Of a DNA stretch of 11,113 nt, positions 1 through 8,327 are shown in pieces (position 1 is the stretch's first letter; the number at the start of each line of letters is the position of its first letter). The stretch is taken from NCBI GenBank assembly GCA_003024985.2, contig PXIH01S0020957.1; one strand, given 5' to 3'. Made by a program: the position numbers and the translations under genes. Below the pieces are notes generated by a model. That model did not search any database and was not told where the DNA came from. It saw nothing but the letters and a program-made list of their open reading frames with translations. The DNA is from Euperipatoides rowelli (lineage: Eukaryota; Onychophora; Udeonychophora; Euonychophora; Peripatopsidae).

Positions 1-621
1 AAAATGATTGACATTTATGTCTTACTTATCATAATGAAATTCAAATTTTCTTTATATGCCTCATTAGCATATATGTTATTAACTTGAAGAGTTGATTATT
101 TAAATAATGTTCTGCTGTTCTTTGTTTGTGATCTGGTGTTGGTAAATACAGCTTTTATTAATTAAACTGAAATCTTGAAGCCTCAGTAAGTATGATCTGC
201 CATTGTTGACTTTATAATCAGCTGTTCTAGCACTTTATTTGATTAAAGGTTACTCAATCTGCCTGAGTTAGTTTTAACAACATCTGATTTACAAGTACAA
301 TTTACAAACTCACTTCACTTGAGTATTTCTTTATTTCTACCCTTACAAAAAAAAAACTCGAGGGAATGAGGGGTGGCTTGTCACATGAGGTTGGTGGGCA
401 ACTGGGCATGCTCAGTTTTAATGTTACTCAAATTTTATTCAGTAAACTCAGAAACTTTAGTTTTTCTCTCTTTAAGAAATTAAAATTTGCAATTCTTCAA
501 CTGTTGAAAATCGTCCTTTTAAGGAGTCAGTACTGTATATACAAACATCATTCTAGAACACGGAGATTCATTATTATTATTTAATTATATTAAAAAATAA
601 CAAAAATTTGACTTCACTCAA
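1..621. other. AT-rich non-coding stretch, nothing recognised
   Basis: I find no gene, RNA gene or clear mobile element here. A 72-codon open frame at 366-584 (plus) starts in a slightly GC-richer patch (about 355-415), but it has no recognisable domain and ends in a run of isoleucines encoded by ATT repeats, so I do not call it a gene. Short ATT-type simple repeats at 570-600 lie close to the tail of the LINE remnant that follows. Confidence 0.6.
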
Positions 622-821
622 CAATAATATTAATAATAATCGAATTATCAAATTAGCTGAAACTTTAGCATTATGTGGTCTTCCAGGTCCATTGTTGATA
701 GTTGTTAGATGATTCGTAACTAAGATCATATAAATAAATATAATTAAATATAAAAATAAATTCTGTATAAATAAAATTTACAATGTAAATATTTTTTTTT
801 TTTTTGGATGAATAAAAACTT
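622..821 (-). repeat. 3' UTR and ATT-rich tail of a CR1/L2-like LINE remnant
   Basis: This is the sequence downstream, on the minus strand, of the stop codon (TAG at 822-824) that ends the LINE remnant at 822-1185. It runs through a homopolymer (791-805) and AT-rich DNA and ends in an ATT-type simple repeat near 622-641. CR1/L2-type LINEs commonly end in short tandem repeats rather than a long poly(A), which fits. The phrase TAGCTGAAA next to the ATT repeat also occurs near 3215, beside another ATT repeat. The exact 3' boundary is inferred. Confidence 0.45.
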
Positions 822-1185
822 CTACCCTATATTATTTTTAAATTGATTTGTATACAGTAGTCTTAATAACTTAACCCTGAAGAAAGTTAGTGAAGAGAAA
901 ATCCTAATAATTTCTTGCAGGGCATTCCATCTGTGAGGAGCTTAACTTGAAAATGCCAGTAGAGCCCTGGTTGTGTTTGAAGGCTGAACAAATATATTCT
1001 TTTTAGAGCTTAGCCTGGTTGAGTCAGGGTGTGAGTCTCAACTGTTTACCAAGCGTCAGTAAATATTTAGGGGAACCATGTGTAATTTTCCAAATGAGGA
1101 TCAAGTAATTGAGATCTACCAGTTTGAACAGAGGAATCCAGTCTAAATGTTTATCGCTGAAACCAACATGTCCCGATAATTTAAA
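822..1185 (-). pseudogene. C-terminal end of a CR1/L2-type LINE reverse transcriptase, broken
   Basis: Minus-strand translation gives the hallmark C-terminus of jockey/CR1/L2-superfamily ORF2 proteins. From about 1179 it reads HVGFSDKHLDWIPLFKLVD, matching the family pattern of an H-V segment followed by L-x-W-[IL]-P. This continues through a K-I-x-H-G-x-P-K-Y-L motif (about 1070-1100). After a frameshift near 1035-1060 comes APHRWNALQEIIRIFSSLTF (about 880-940), matching the family's AP-x-x-WN-x-LP-x-x-I-R ending. An in-frame TAA at 942-944 sits just before APHRWN, and the frame ends at TAG 822-824. Only about 120 codons remain, so this is a 5'-truncated dead copy. Clade is uncertain within CR1/L2/Rex1-like elements. 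Confidence 0.75.
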
Positions 1186-1806
1186 TTAACAGTTTAATGA
1201 ATTGATGATTTAGTTATTATGAAGAGAATAATTTTGTTCAACAAAGCTTACTCATTCTATTGAGTATAACGCAGGCATGCCGCAATACAACATACACTGT
1301 AAATCTTCTTGGGCTGCCTAGCAAACTATCCTGGTTCCAAAAAAATTTCTCTGATTTTTATCCTGTTAAACCAAATATTACAAAAAAATTACTACTGCAC
1401 CTTTGTTTGGAAAGTAATTAATTTCCAAACTCCTGGTTCCCTGCTGGATTCACCAAGCTCTGTCCTCTCACATTCAACCTTACTGAGACCATTAAGTTCT
1501 ATTTGCAAAACACTCTTCAAACAAATCTGGGGTCTTGACCTTTTCACATTTATTTCTTTACATATTGAACTCCCTTTCAAACAATATTAGGTCCATTCCA
1601 AATGTGTACAATTTTTTATATGAATTGACAAAATTTTACTCTATTCTCAGTTGTACCACTTAACAGTAATTTAATATATTGTAAACCAAACAAAGAATAT
1701 GGAACACAACTTTACGATGAAGGTTCAATTGTTCATAAATAAACATTATCAATCGTTCCTTGTGTTAACAATTCTCCTTCCATTCAAAGGTTAAGATGTG
1801 ACTAAA

Positions 1807-1835
1807 TGAAATAGAAAGAAACATATATCAACTCC
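1807..1835 (+). repeat. 29-bp direct repeat, copy 1
   Basis: The sequence starting TGAAATAGAAAGAAAC and ending ATCAACTCC recurs at 2092-2120 in the same orientation with 2 differences in 29 (both A/G). The copies are 285 bp apart and similarity fades outside the core. It may mark an old segmental duplication or two copies of an unrecognised repeat. Confidence 0.7.
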
Positions 1836-2091
1836 CAACAGCAAACTATAACCCTAACCATTAAAGGATAGTGCAAACTAATCCATCTAAGTTGTCCCTT
1901 ACACGTTGATAAGGTCTTAAGATTATTAATTTATTATCTAACATACTGCTCTTTTCTGATATAAACCCTGTAACTCCTTCTCAGGAAGTTGCAGCCCATA
2001 GATGAAAATCAATAATATTGATTTCTTGTTTCTATACAAAAATATAGGTAACTATTATCAATCTTATCACAAAAAAAAATTAACTGATAAT

Positions 2092-2120
2092 TGAAATAGG
2101 AAGAAACGTATATCAACTCC
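2092..2120 (+). repeat. 29-bp direct repeat, copy 2
   Basis: This is the second copy of the repeat at 1807-1835, differing by two A/G changes. The sequence between the copies shows no other duplicated block that I can see, and no transposon ends are evident. Confidence 0.7.
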
Positions 2121-2956
2121 AAGCTACAAATTATTTCTTCTGTATCCAACCCTTTGCATTCTTAACATTGTCTATAAAGTACCCTATATTTTATTTATAA
2201 TAATGAATATAATTTTATTTTATTTAATATTGAATCTAAATCTTGATCGATTAACTAATGTCTGTGTTGCCAACTTATCCACACAGATAACTTCCAAAAT
2301 AAACAATCAAGTGTGACAATGTACAGATTAGCAACATTATTATTTTGTTTACAGTTCTATTCCAGATAGCTGAATTAATATCTACGTTTCAACCCTAACC
2401 CAAATGAATAAATCAAATGTTTTTATTCATTTATTTATAATTTTTACATTATTTCCTTTAGCCCAACTGTTTCTGGAGTAATTTGTGCGGATAAGTTTAC
2501 TACACAGATACTATAACTGATTATAATTTAATCATCTAAAAAAAAAAAATTCTTTCATTCTTATTCATTATTTAGACTTCTAACAATTAATTTTCTTTAT
2601 TACTATTATTTTTCCCCTTGATTTTTATTTTATTTTTGTATATTATAGGCTAGTATAAATTATTTTTAATCAACTCAGTCAGCAACTGCATACACACAAT
2701 AAATTGCAGACTTTGATGATTACGATGAAAGTTTTTTCATGTTAGCCAATCTTTGATTTTATTCCTCACATATGCATTACATGATTAAAGGAAAGAAAGA
2801 GAAAAACTATAATTATTTCATCTTGTAAGTTTTTCCAAATATCGAACATGCAAACTTTTGCATGCTTAAATTAAATCAACTAAAATTTCTAAGATTAATG
2901 TTTTCAAACAAATTACATTTAAATTGTGATTAATGTGCAATTATAATTTTAAAAAT

Positions 2957-3058
2957 ATAATAATAATCATAATCATAATGAATACTGTGGGCTGGTATTG
3001 GCCCATTTTGGATATGAAAAATTCTCAAGGAGCAGTATTTTTGGTTTAAAACAGAATA
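2957..3058 (-). repeat. 3' UTR and ATTATG/ATT microsatellite tail of LINE remnant B
   Basis: Downstream (minus strand) of the intact stop codon at 3059-3061 lies about 75 bp of UTR, then a simple repeat of ATTATG and ATT units (about 2957-2985). This matches the short-tandem-repeat 3' ends typical of CR1/L2-like LINEs. A GGCCAATACCAGCCC segment (about 2988-3005) directly precedes the tail and could be part of the 3' recognition region. The boundary is inferred from where the simple repeat stops. Confidence 0.5.
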
Positions 3059-3199
3059 TTATTTAAAAAATGATTTTACCTTACTCTTGAATAGTTGTAA
3101 TGAAGGAGATTGTTTAATAGTCGAAGGCAAATTGTTCCATATTTTTGTAGCTGAATTCAAAAAGGAGTTTGCCAAAATTGTAGATTTCCTGTGATGNTA
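3059..3199 (-). pseudogene. C-terminal end of a CR1/L2-type LINE reverse transcriptase (remnant B)
   Basis: The minus strand holds an uninterrupted run of about 45 codons ending at TAA (3059-3061). It contains SATKIWNNLPSTIKQSPSLQ followed by LFKSKVKSFFK and stop. This is the family-typical ending: a small residue, then WN-x-LP-x-x-[IV], then S-L-x-x-FK-x-x-(V/L)K and a short tail. The copy keeps only the extreme C-terminus, so it is a 5'-truncated insertion, the usual fate of LINEs. At its upstream edge (3197) is an N followed by another ATT repeat, which seems to belong to a different element. It is better preserved than the remnant at 822-1185 and not obviously the same subfamily. Confidence 0.75.
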
Positions 3200-3232
3200 A
3201 TAATAATAAAAGACTAGCTGAAAAGTTTAAAT
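3198..3232 (-). repeat. Possible tail of a further LINE/SINE
   Basis: On the plus strand, TAATAATAATAAAAGACTAGCTGAAAAGTTT resembles the tail-adjacent sequence of the remnant near 630-670, which also has an ATT repeat beside TAGCTGAAA. It directly abuts the 5' edge of remnant B. I read it as the 3' end of another truncated element into or beside which B inserted. The match is short, so the call is weak. Confidence 0.3.
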
Positions 3233-4184
3233 GTATGAAAAAATGTGTTAACATCATCACACCTCTCCCAACTTTCAATCAATATGTCAAATTAAAAAAA
3301 AAAAATTGTCATAATTTGTCTCTAAACATACTACCAAAAGAAAAATCAAGTTTGTCGGCCACCCACACTCTCTCATTACATTGTTAAAATAAAATGCCTA
3401 AACATTCCTCATTTTTAAAATTTGTTATGTTTACATACAAGGTTTAAGCTGGCTGAAAATATGCATAATAATTCAACTATTCTCCTCTCAAATTTGCTGC
3501 TAGTGAAATAAAACGATTTCATGTAATAAGTTTATTATTTTAATTTTCAATATAGTATTACAAAGGTTCAAACTAATTAACTTTGTAAAACATAAGTGTA
3601 GGCCTATTACATTTTAGTTAAAGCTTATTATGCATTGCTTAGAATTCTTCTTTCGTCAGGGTAAATTTTAATTAGGTGGAATTCTTCCTGTGGAGAGGGT
3701 GGGGGGACGATGCTGACAAATTTGTAAAAATAATGCTTCAAAGAGGGAGTACTAGAATTTAATGAATCAATAAAATATGAAAGTACCCGACTGTTTAAAA
3801 TTATTTTAATTATGCTGTTGAGAGCTCTATTTTATTGAAAATAAATTATTTGGTTTATTATTATTAAGCTAATGTAAAATGTTTCGATCATAATTTTTCC
3901 TCTTTTTATTAGATGTTTGTAATTTAAGGCTCAGTGTATTGCTAATGTANACCACTTTTAAGTTTACAAAAATAAATTAAAATCCTATTAAGCATTAATT
4001 TTCAATTCCTATTAATCTTCACCAAAAATTAAGTATACTAAATATTAAATCTGATTAACCTAACAATTAAAATCATAAAACTCTATTTAATTCATATCAA
4101 TTCAATCGGAATTGAACTGTTTTAATCATAAATTTCTTCTCTATCCAATAAAGGCAAACATAAATTTGCCCATAAGCCATATTC
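3233..4184. other. AT-rich non-coding stretch, nothing recognised
   Basis: I see no coding frame or known element. Homopolymer runs, a GGTGGGGGGACG patch near 3698-3710 and one N (3950) are the only outstanding features. The stretch directly precedes the A-rich tail of the large minus-strand LINE, so a target-site duplication for that LINE should lie near its right end (4140-4190), but I could not identify one. Confidence 0.5.
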
Positions 4185-4243
4185 TTTCTTTTTCTTTTTT
4201 ACTTTTTTTTTTAATCTTCTTTTTATTTTTTTTAAAAAAAAAA
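4185..4243 (-). repeat. A-rich 3' tail of the LINE
   Basis: Read on the minus strand, this is a run of A tracts broken by G and T, immediately after the last ORF2 stop codon (TGA at 4245-4247). The 3' UTR is therefore almost absent, unless the tail lies inside a longer A-rich UTR. An A-rich terminus is expected for L1/Tx1-type elements copied by target-primed reverse transcription. Confidence 0.55.
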
Positions 4244-4244
4244 T

Positions 4245-4460
4245 TCAAAGTTCTTTAATTTTCACAATAAAGTTGTTATCCTCTTCAATCCAAATTTGAG
4301 TAAAGTCTTCATAGTTAAGAAATTTTCTATCAAATTCATATATTTTAATTAACCCCCCCCCCCCCTTCCCCATTTTGTTGATCACCAAAAATTGCATTAT
4401 TCCTATATTTCTATACAACAAATAGGAAATTAAAATACTTTCTGGCTTTAAAATTGTTAG
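4245..4460 (-). pseudogene. ORF2 C-terminal tail with W-to-stop change
   Basis: Downstream of the zinc domain, a shifted frame reads FLFVV*KYRNNAIFGDQQNG. Tx1/L1-like proteins often have a WK-x-RN-x-x-F motif here, so the TAG at 4411-4413 most simply reflects a tryptophan codon (TGG) mutated to TAG. After a 13-base C run (4353-4365, G on the coding strand) the frame resumes as LIKIYEFDRKFLNYEDFTQI and on to the final TGA at 4245-4247. The homopolymer probably caused the shift. Nothing follows but the A-rich tail. Confidence 0.6.
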
Positions 4461-4817
4461 TCAGGCAGTTACTGCCAAAGTATCCATATCTATAAAGATA
4501 TTTTCTTTTAAAACAATTATTCTTATTGTTTGTCTTAATTGTTCTAGACCTTTGCATTGAAAGAAAAGATGATTAATTGTTTCATCTTCCTCACAGAACA
4601 AACATTTAAATTGATCTTCCCATACATATGAGTGTCTCATTCTTTTCTTTACAGGTAGAATTTCATTTAACAGCTTATAAGTAAAATCACACACTGATGG
4701 TGAGGCCATTACCTTTATTAGGTCCTTCATTATTACATGAACATATATTGATCTTTCTTCTTTTAAGTATTCATCATATGTTACCTTAGAATCTGAATAC
4801 AGATCCAAATCATCCAT
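4461..4817 (-). pseudogene. ORF2 zinc-binding domain (zf-RVT-like)
   Basis: This is an open segment of 118 codons with the C-x2-C ... H-x4-C pattern of the RT-associated zinc-binding domain. CLFC is encoded at 4593-4604 and HLFFQC at 4554-4571, preceded by LLNEILPVKKRMRHSYVW, the usual helix leading into the fingers. All four zinc ligands are intact here. The segment ends at TGA 4461-4463, where the frame has shifted relative to the C-terminal tail. Its first residues overlap the end of the 4781-5032 segment in another frame, showing a frameshift near 4800-4830. Confidence 0.75.
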
Positions 4818-5032
4818 GTTATTTTAAAATTCAAAAACATATCCACCAAATTTTTAGAGAAAAAAGGTGGAGGTTTATCAGTTGGTATTACCTGTGGTCT
4901 AAATCCCATATCATCCAAGTGTGATAACAATTTTACAAAGGCATTATGTCTTAAAACTTGACATAGAATACTAAGATTAATCAATCCCATGCCACCTAAA
5001 GCTCTTGAGTATGCTAATTTATAATTTGACAT
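4781..5032 (-). pseudogene. ORF2 post-RT connection segment
   Basis: The open segment carries NYKLAYSRALGGMGLINLSI. This matches the conserved post-RT block of L1/Tx1 proteins, whose core is a GG-[LM]-G-[LIV] motif followed by a short alpha-helical stretch. Just upstream, between 5033 and 5133, other frames still encode pieces such as FISNMIWK and SFYKEIF, with stops and shifts between them. The C-terminal part past about 4850 drifts out of frame. Confidence 0.65.
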
Positions 5033-5133
5033 TAAAACTTTTCTTCCAGATCATATTGCTGATGAAATAATCAAATTAATTGCATTTAAAAATTTCTTTG
5101 TAAAAGCTATAGGCCTATGTGGCGCCAAGAAAT

Positions 5134-5346
5134 TTATACACGGTAGCCTATGAAATATACATTTATAGCCCTACATTTAAGAGACAAGGAAATAAATTTT
5201 TCCTTTATCAATGAACAAGATTTTTTTATTTTATTCATTATTAATTCCTCCACCTTCCTTTTCATTGTTTGTCCGTTAAAAGGAAAAGGTATTCCCAAAA
5301 ACTTATCTGGAGATTTGTTTCCAAACAAGTCCTCGCTCACTTTCAA
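5134..5346 (-). pseudogene. ORF2 RT segment after the foldback insertion
   Basis: This segment encodes KFLGIPFPFNGQTMKRKVEE and then LSLKCRAINVYFIGYRV. These match the conserved LINE RT block '[YF]LG-[IV]-x' and the following 'LSL-x-x-R-x-x-[IV]-N' helix. It is the direct C-terminal continuation of the RT segment ending near 6726, on the other side of the foldback element. Translation upstream of EDLFGN enters the inverted-repeat arm, so the first few apparent residues belong to the insert. Confidence 0.7.
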
Positions 5347-5930
5347 CCTAAATGATGGTTGTGTTGTTTTTTTTTATCTCATCATCTCTAAAAAAAAAAA
5401 AAAAAAAGTTTACATTCTTTTTTTCATAATTTCATGTCTTTAATAATCCTATGTATTTTTTTTTCTTATAAATTATTTTAAAGTTGATAATTTTAAAGAA
5501 TGCCAAACCCCTATTTTGTCAAAATCTTCCAATGGGGATTTGCATGTTAAAATTCGGCCACCACGAGTGCTCTTTCAAATCTGTCAAATATTGGTAAATA
5601 AGGTATAAATATTACGAGTTTTGGAAATCTCCTGATTAAAGGTACTATAATTAAAACCACTTATTTGGCATTATCCAGCAACGATGTGAGATTTGTTTAA
5701 TAAAAAAAATAAGATTCTAGCTCAATCCTGTGAAATTCTATGTACAATTTACTATCATGTTAGTACTGGGATTCCCTCAACTGACCTCCAGCCAGAAGGG
5801 TTACCAACTACAGCTCAGTTTATATAAATCCAAAGCAATCATGTCATGTTGATTGGGTGTCTAATGAATATTTTCATACCTCATATGACCTTTGAGCTGT
5901 TGGTTAACTATAACTACAAGGAGATATCTG
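5336..5930 (+). repeat. Left inverted arm of the foldback element
   Basis: This arm pairs with 6139-6725. Just inside the terminus both arms carry a T run, ATCTCATC and an A run. In the block near 5553-5575 the left arm reads CGGCCACCACGAGTG where the right reads (reverse complement) CAGCCGCAGCGAGCG. Most of these differences fall at CpG positions and look like methyl-CpG decay. Confidence 0.8.
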
Positions 5931-6138
5931 TCAAAAGGTCAACTCCGCCCCTGATGCCTCAATAAACTCCTATCACAGCTCATTAAAAAATTGATTTAAA
6001 AAATGATTAATATTTTTAACAATTTAAATGCTTGGGAATGTTTATAAAGTCTTAAATTTTTCATTTATAACAAGTATTTAATATGCCCTCTTGAACTATT
6101 CTATTTTACTGTCTTAGTGCAAGTTCATGACGTAGTAG

Positions 6139-6725
6139 GGAAATCCTCTTATTGTTATAGTAAATCAACAGCTAGAAGGTCATATGACATATAAATATAT
6201 TCATTTAACAACCAATCAACATAGGATTTGTATTAACATGATGTGATTGCTTTGGATTTATATAAACTGAGCTGTAGTTGATAACCCTTCTGGCTTCTGG
6301 TCAGTTGAGGGAATCCCAATAATGTGATAGTAAATCATACATAGAATTTCACTGGATTGAGCTAGAATCTTCATTTTTTTATACAAATCTCACATCCTTG
6401 CTGGATAATGCCAAATAACTGGTTTTAATTACCTTTAATCAGGAGATTTCAAAAACTCGCAATCTTTATACATTATTTATCAATATTTGACAGATTTGAA
6501 AGAGCGCTCGCTGCGGCTGAATTTTAACATGCAAATCCCCATTGGAAGATTTTGACAAAATAGGGGGTTTGGCATTCTTTAAAATTATCAACTTTAAAGT
6601 AATTTTTAAGGGAAAAAAAATGCATGTGACATATTAAACTATATTAAAAAAAAGTAGACTTTAATTATTTTTTTTTAAAGATAGGATGAGATAAAAAAAA
6701 AAACGTAATTTAGGTTGAAAGTGAG
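6139..6725 (-). repeat. Right inverted arm of the foldback element
   Basis: This is the reverse complement of the left arm. It keeps more CpG sites near 6500-6520 (GAGCGCTCGCTGCGG) and carries about 16 extra bases around 6213-6230 that the left arm lacks. These may be a deletion in the left arm or a small insertion here. Confidence 0.8.
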
Positions 6726-7480
6726 TAGCCTATATGTTTTTTAATATTAATATAGTATGCATATGATTTTTCATAATTTATCAATGCAACAGCTTGTTTA
6801 GTAAAGTTTTCTATTATATTTAGAGCTATTTCCAATTCTTCCGTATCATTAAAGAAGACTGCAATATCATCCATATATGAATAAGCCTTGATGCTTGCAT
6901 TAAAAGAATGCACATATATTCCTGGCAAATTATCTTCTAATTCAGTTATCAAATTCGAGATGTAAATATTAAACAGAGATGCACTCTGTGCAGATCCCTG
7001 TGGAATAGATTTTTTGATTGCAAATTCAGGTGACAATTTACCTTTGGATTTAAATGACAAACTTCTAGTCAATATATAATTATTCAAACCCCTTGAAAGA
7101 TTAGATCTTCCAAAGAAGTTTAATACTTTACCAACCATAAATTCTAAGTCCACATTATTAAATGCCTGTTTTAGATCCAGTAACAATACAATGGAGTCAT
7201 CATCTTTTAATTTTATAACCGAGTCAATAACTTCACTTAAGTAAAAAATTTGGATATATATCGACCTACCTTTCATAGCAAAGAGACATGGCGATAAAAT
7301 ATTCTTAGAATTTTTAGTAACTATTTCATTTAATATTTTTAAAAAAAAATTTTGATCTGTATTTTCTATAGAAATTGGTCTAAAATCTCCCATCCTTTTG
7401 TTTTTATCATCATTTGTATTGTCACATTTATCTATTAGAAAAAAAATATGATTGGTTAATGTACATGCCAATATTTTCAT
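6710..7480 (-). pseudogene. ORF2 reverse transcriptase palm, largest intact segment
   Basis: This is the longest open frame in the window (256 codons). RT motifs in order: DFRPISIENTDQNF (LINE block ...RPISL); VLLLDLKQAFNNVD carrying the first catalytic Asp in LLLD, with N where most LINEs have the D of AFD; SIPQGSAQSASLFNIYISNL, matching the PQG ... LFN-x-Y-I block; and YSYMDDIAVFFND, the catalytic YxDD box (coded at 6866-6877). The box is YMDD rather than the commoner YADD/FADD. The last residues, SLST then stop, are encoded by the end of the foldback insertion, so the true RT frame leaves at about 6726 and continues at about 5335. The upstream end overlaps 7428-7712 in another frame, marking a frameshift near 7430-7480. 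Confidence 0.9.
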
Positions 7481-7712
7481 TTAACATTTCATTAAAAATC
7501 CCTTCAAAAACAGGAACAAACAAAAAGTCAAACCTTTTGACTATATTTAAATCTATTCCATCTGGTCCAGGAGAGACCTCTTTATTAATTTCTTTAATAG
7601 CTTTTATTATCATTTTTTTTTTTGTCAATTCTAAAATTATAATCAGAATCTTCATCAAATTCAAAATCAATCCCTTGTATATTATTAATATTATTTCTGC
7701 CCTTATCATCAC
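7428..7712 (-). pseudogene. ORF2 RT N-terminal fingers segment
   Basis: This segment encodes IKAIKEINKEVSPGPDGIDL, the conserved LINE motif 'AI-x-x-[ML]-x-x-x-K-[SA]-PG-x-DG' that opens the RT domain, then a stretch matching the fingers helix (VPVFEGIFNEML). About 30 codons at its start are a shifted-frame artefact. The true upstream frame there is that of 7594-7848. A frameshift at the T run 7612-7622 joins the two. Confidence 0.75.
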
Positions 7713-7848
7713 CTAATTTACTTTTATAATAATCATAAACATATTGGTCCATGTTCTTTTCTATATAATTAAAATCTTTATCAGATATACTTCTACTGTG
7801 AATCGGTCTTAAATTATTATAAATCTTTTTTGTAAGATTTTTTGACAT
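7594..7848 (-). pseudogene. ORF2 linker between endonuclease and RT
   Basis: The open segment contains KNMDQYVYDYYKSKLG, similar to the 'I-x-x-x-[FY]-Y-x-x-L-[YF]' element that sits just before the RT domain in L1/Tx1 proteins. It has no catalytic role. Further upstream (7849-8141) the frame is recoverable only in pieces, for example VKTKMVDLEMYDNIKNQLNK near 7890-7970, a charged and probably helical linker with several stops. Confidence 0.55.
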
Positions 7849-8141
7849 TAATTCTTATGAATACAAAATATTTTTATAATTCTTTAGTTAACATATATTT
7901 TCTTTCTATCAATTTATTTAATTGATTTTTAATGTTATCATACATCTCTAAATCCACCATTTTTGTTTTCACTATATAGTCTAATATTATTTATAGAGAT
8001 TCTATGTTTATTTGTGAATCCAACTTATAATCTTTATTTAGTTTATTATTCTTGTAATCTTTCTATATTTTTCGTAAAATACAACCAATTACCTATCAAA
8101 TTCTCATTGTTTATATTATTATATAATAAATCAAATTCCAC

Positions 8142-8327
8142 TTAAATTCTATTATAATCATCTATATTATAATGCGATGCTGGATGCACAACTAAGTGTC
8201 TTATATACTTATCAGGCTTTTGGAATACATAATCAATTTTCCATACAAAATTCAGCAATTTTGCAAAATGATCTGAAAAACTATTATGTTTTATATTGAA
8301 CTCTGCTTTGCAAAAATTACCCTTCAA
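8142..8327 (-). pseudogene. ORF2 endonuclease C-terminal end
   Basis: The open segment contains SFSDHFAKLLNF. The SDH motif (8268-8276) carries the catalytic histidine that closes APE-type endonuclease domains. Immediately upstream in another frame is KSKIDYHFV (8327-8350), matching the family block S-[RK]-ID-[YF]-x-[FL]-V, followed by TGA (8324-8326) where serine is usual. The segment then runs into the linker and ends at TAA 8142-8144. Confidence 0.65.

Larger units (their letters stand above)
1186..2956. other. AT-rich non-coding stretch with no recognised gene
   Basis: Nothing coding is convincing across this 1.8-kb stretch. The longest open frame (1309-1590, plus, 93 codons, no ATG at its start) has no known motif. 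The stretch holds a spaced 29-bp direct repeat (1807-1835 and 2092-2120), several AACCCTAACC-like words (about 1850 and 2392) and small palindromes such as the hairpin near 2847-2864 with arms CATGCAA/TTGCATG. Old, unrecognised repeats are likely but not demonstrated. Confidence 0.5.
5336..6725. mobile_element. Foldback element with ~590-bp imperfect inverted arms
   Basis: Left arm about 5336-5930 and right arm about 6139-6725 are reverse complements, separated by a loop of about 210 bp. Both ends read CTCACTTTCAACCTAAAT inward. Longest identical blocks: 48 bp (5508-5555 with 6519-6566) and 37 bp (5805-5841 with 6244-6280). Elsewhere the arms differ by substitutions, A/T-run length changes and an extra block of about 16 bp in the right arm near 6213-6230. 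No protein is encoded. It interrupts the LINE RT frame and so is younger than the LINE. I find no convincing target-site duplication (left flank ...CCTCG, right flank TAGCC...; only a possible degenerate TCG/TAG). The superfamily is unassigned. Confidence 0.85.

Noticed and set aside
366-584. 72-codon plus-strand open frame
   Set aside because: No recognisable domain and an isoleucine run from a simple repeat at its end. It also lies directly beside the tail of the LINE remnant on the other strand.
1309-1590. 93-codon plus-strand open frame and its antisense 62-codon frame (1392-1580)
   Set aside because: The first codon is TTG, not ATG, and no motif is visible in either frame. Nothing nearby suggests an exon.
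1850-2400. AACCCTAACC words as telomere repeats
   Set aside because: Only isolated single copies occur (also near 10785), not a tandem array. They may belong to dispersed repeats.
622-3230. ATT-type repeats as a CRISPR-like or satellite array
   Set aside because: Unit length is 3-6 bp, there are no spacers, and the repeats sit at the 3' ends of LINE remnants, which explains them.
5150-5443. 97-codon plus-strand open frame
   Set aside because: It is antisense to the LINE RT segment at 5134-5346 and runs into the A/T homopolymers of the foldback arm.
5336-6725. CACTA-type element, because the ends contain CACTT
   Set aside because: Setting the end at CACTT leaves flanks GCT and AGT, which are not a 3-bp duplication. 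Matching continues two bases further out (CT/AG), so the true end lies outside the CACTT word.
7414-7716. 100-codon plus-strand open frame
   Set aside because: It is antisense to the RT fingers segment (PGPDG motif) on the minus strand. That strand is clearly the coding one.
7963-8145. 60-codon plus-strand open frame
   Set aside because: It is hydrophobic only because it is AT-rich, and is antisense to the ORF2 linker pieces.
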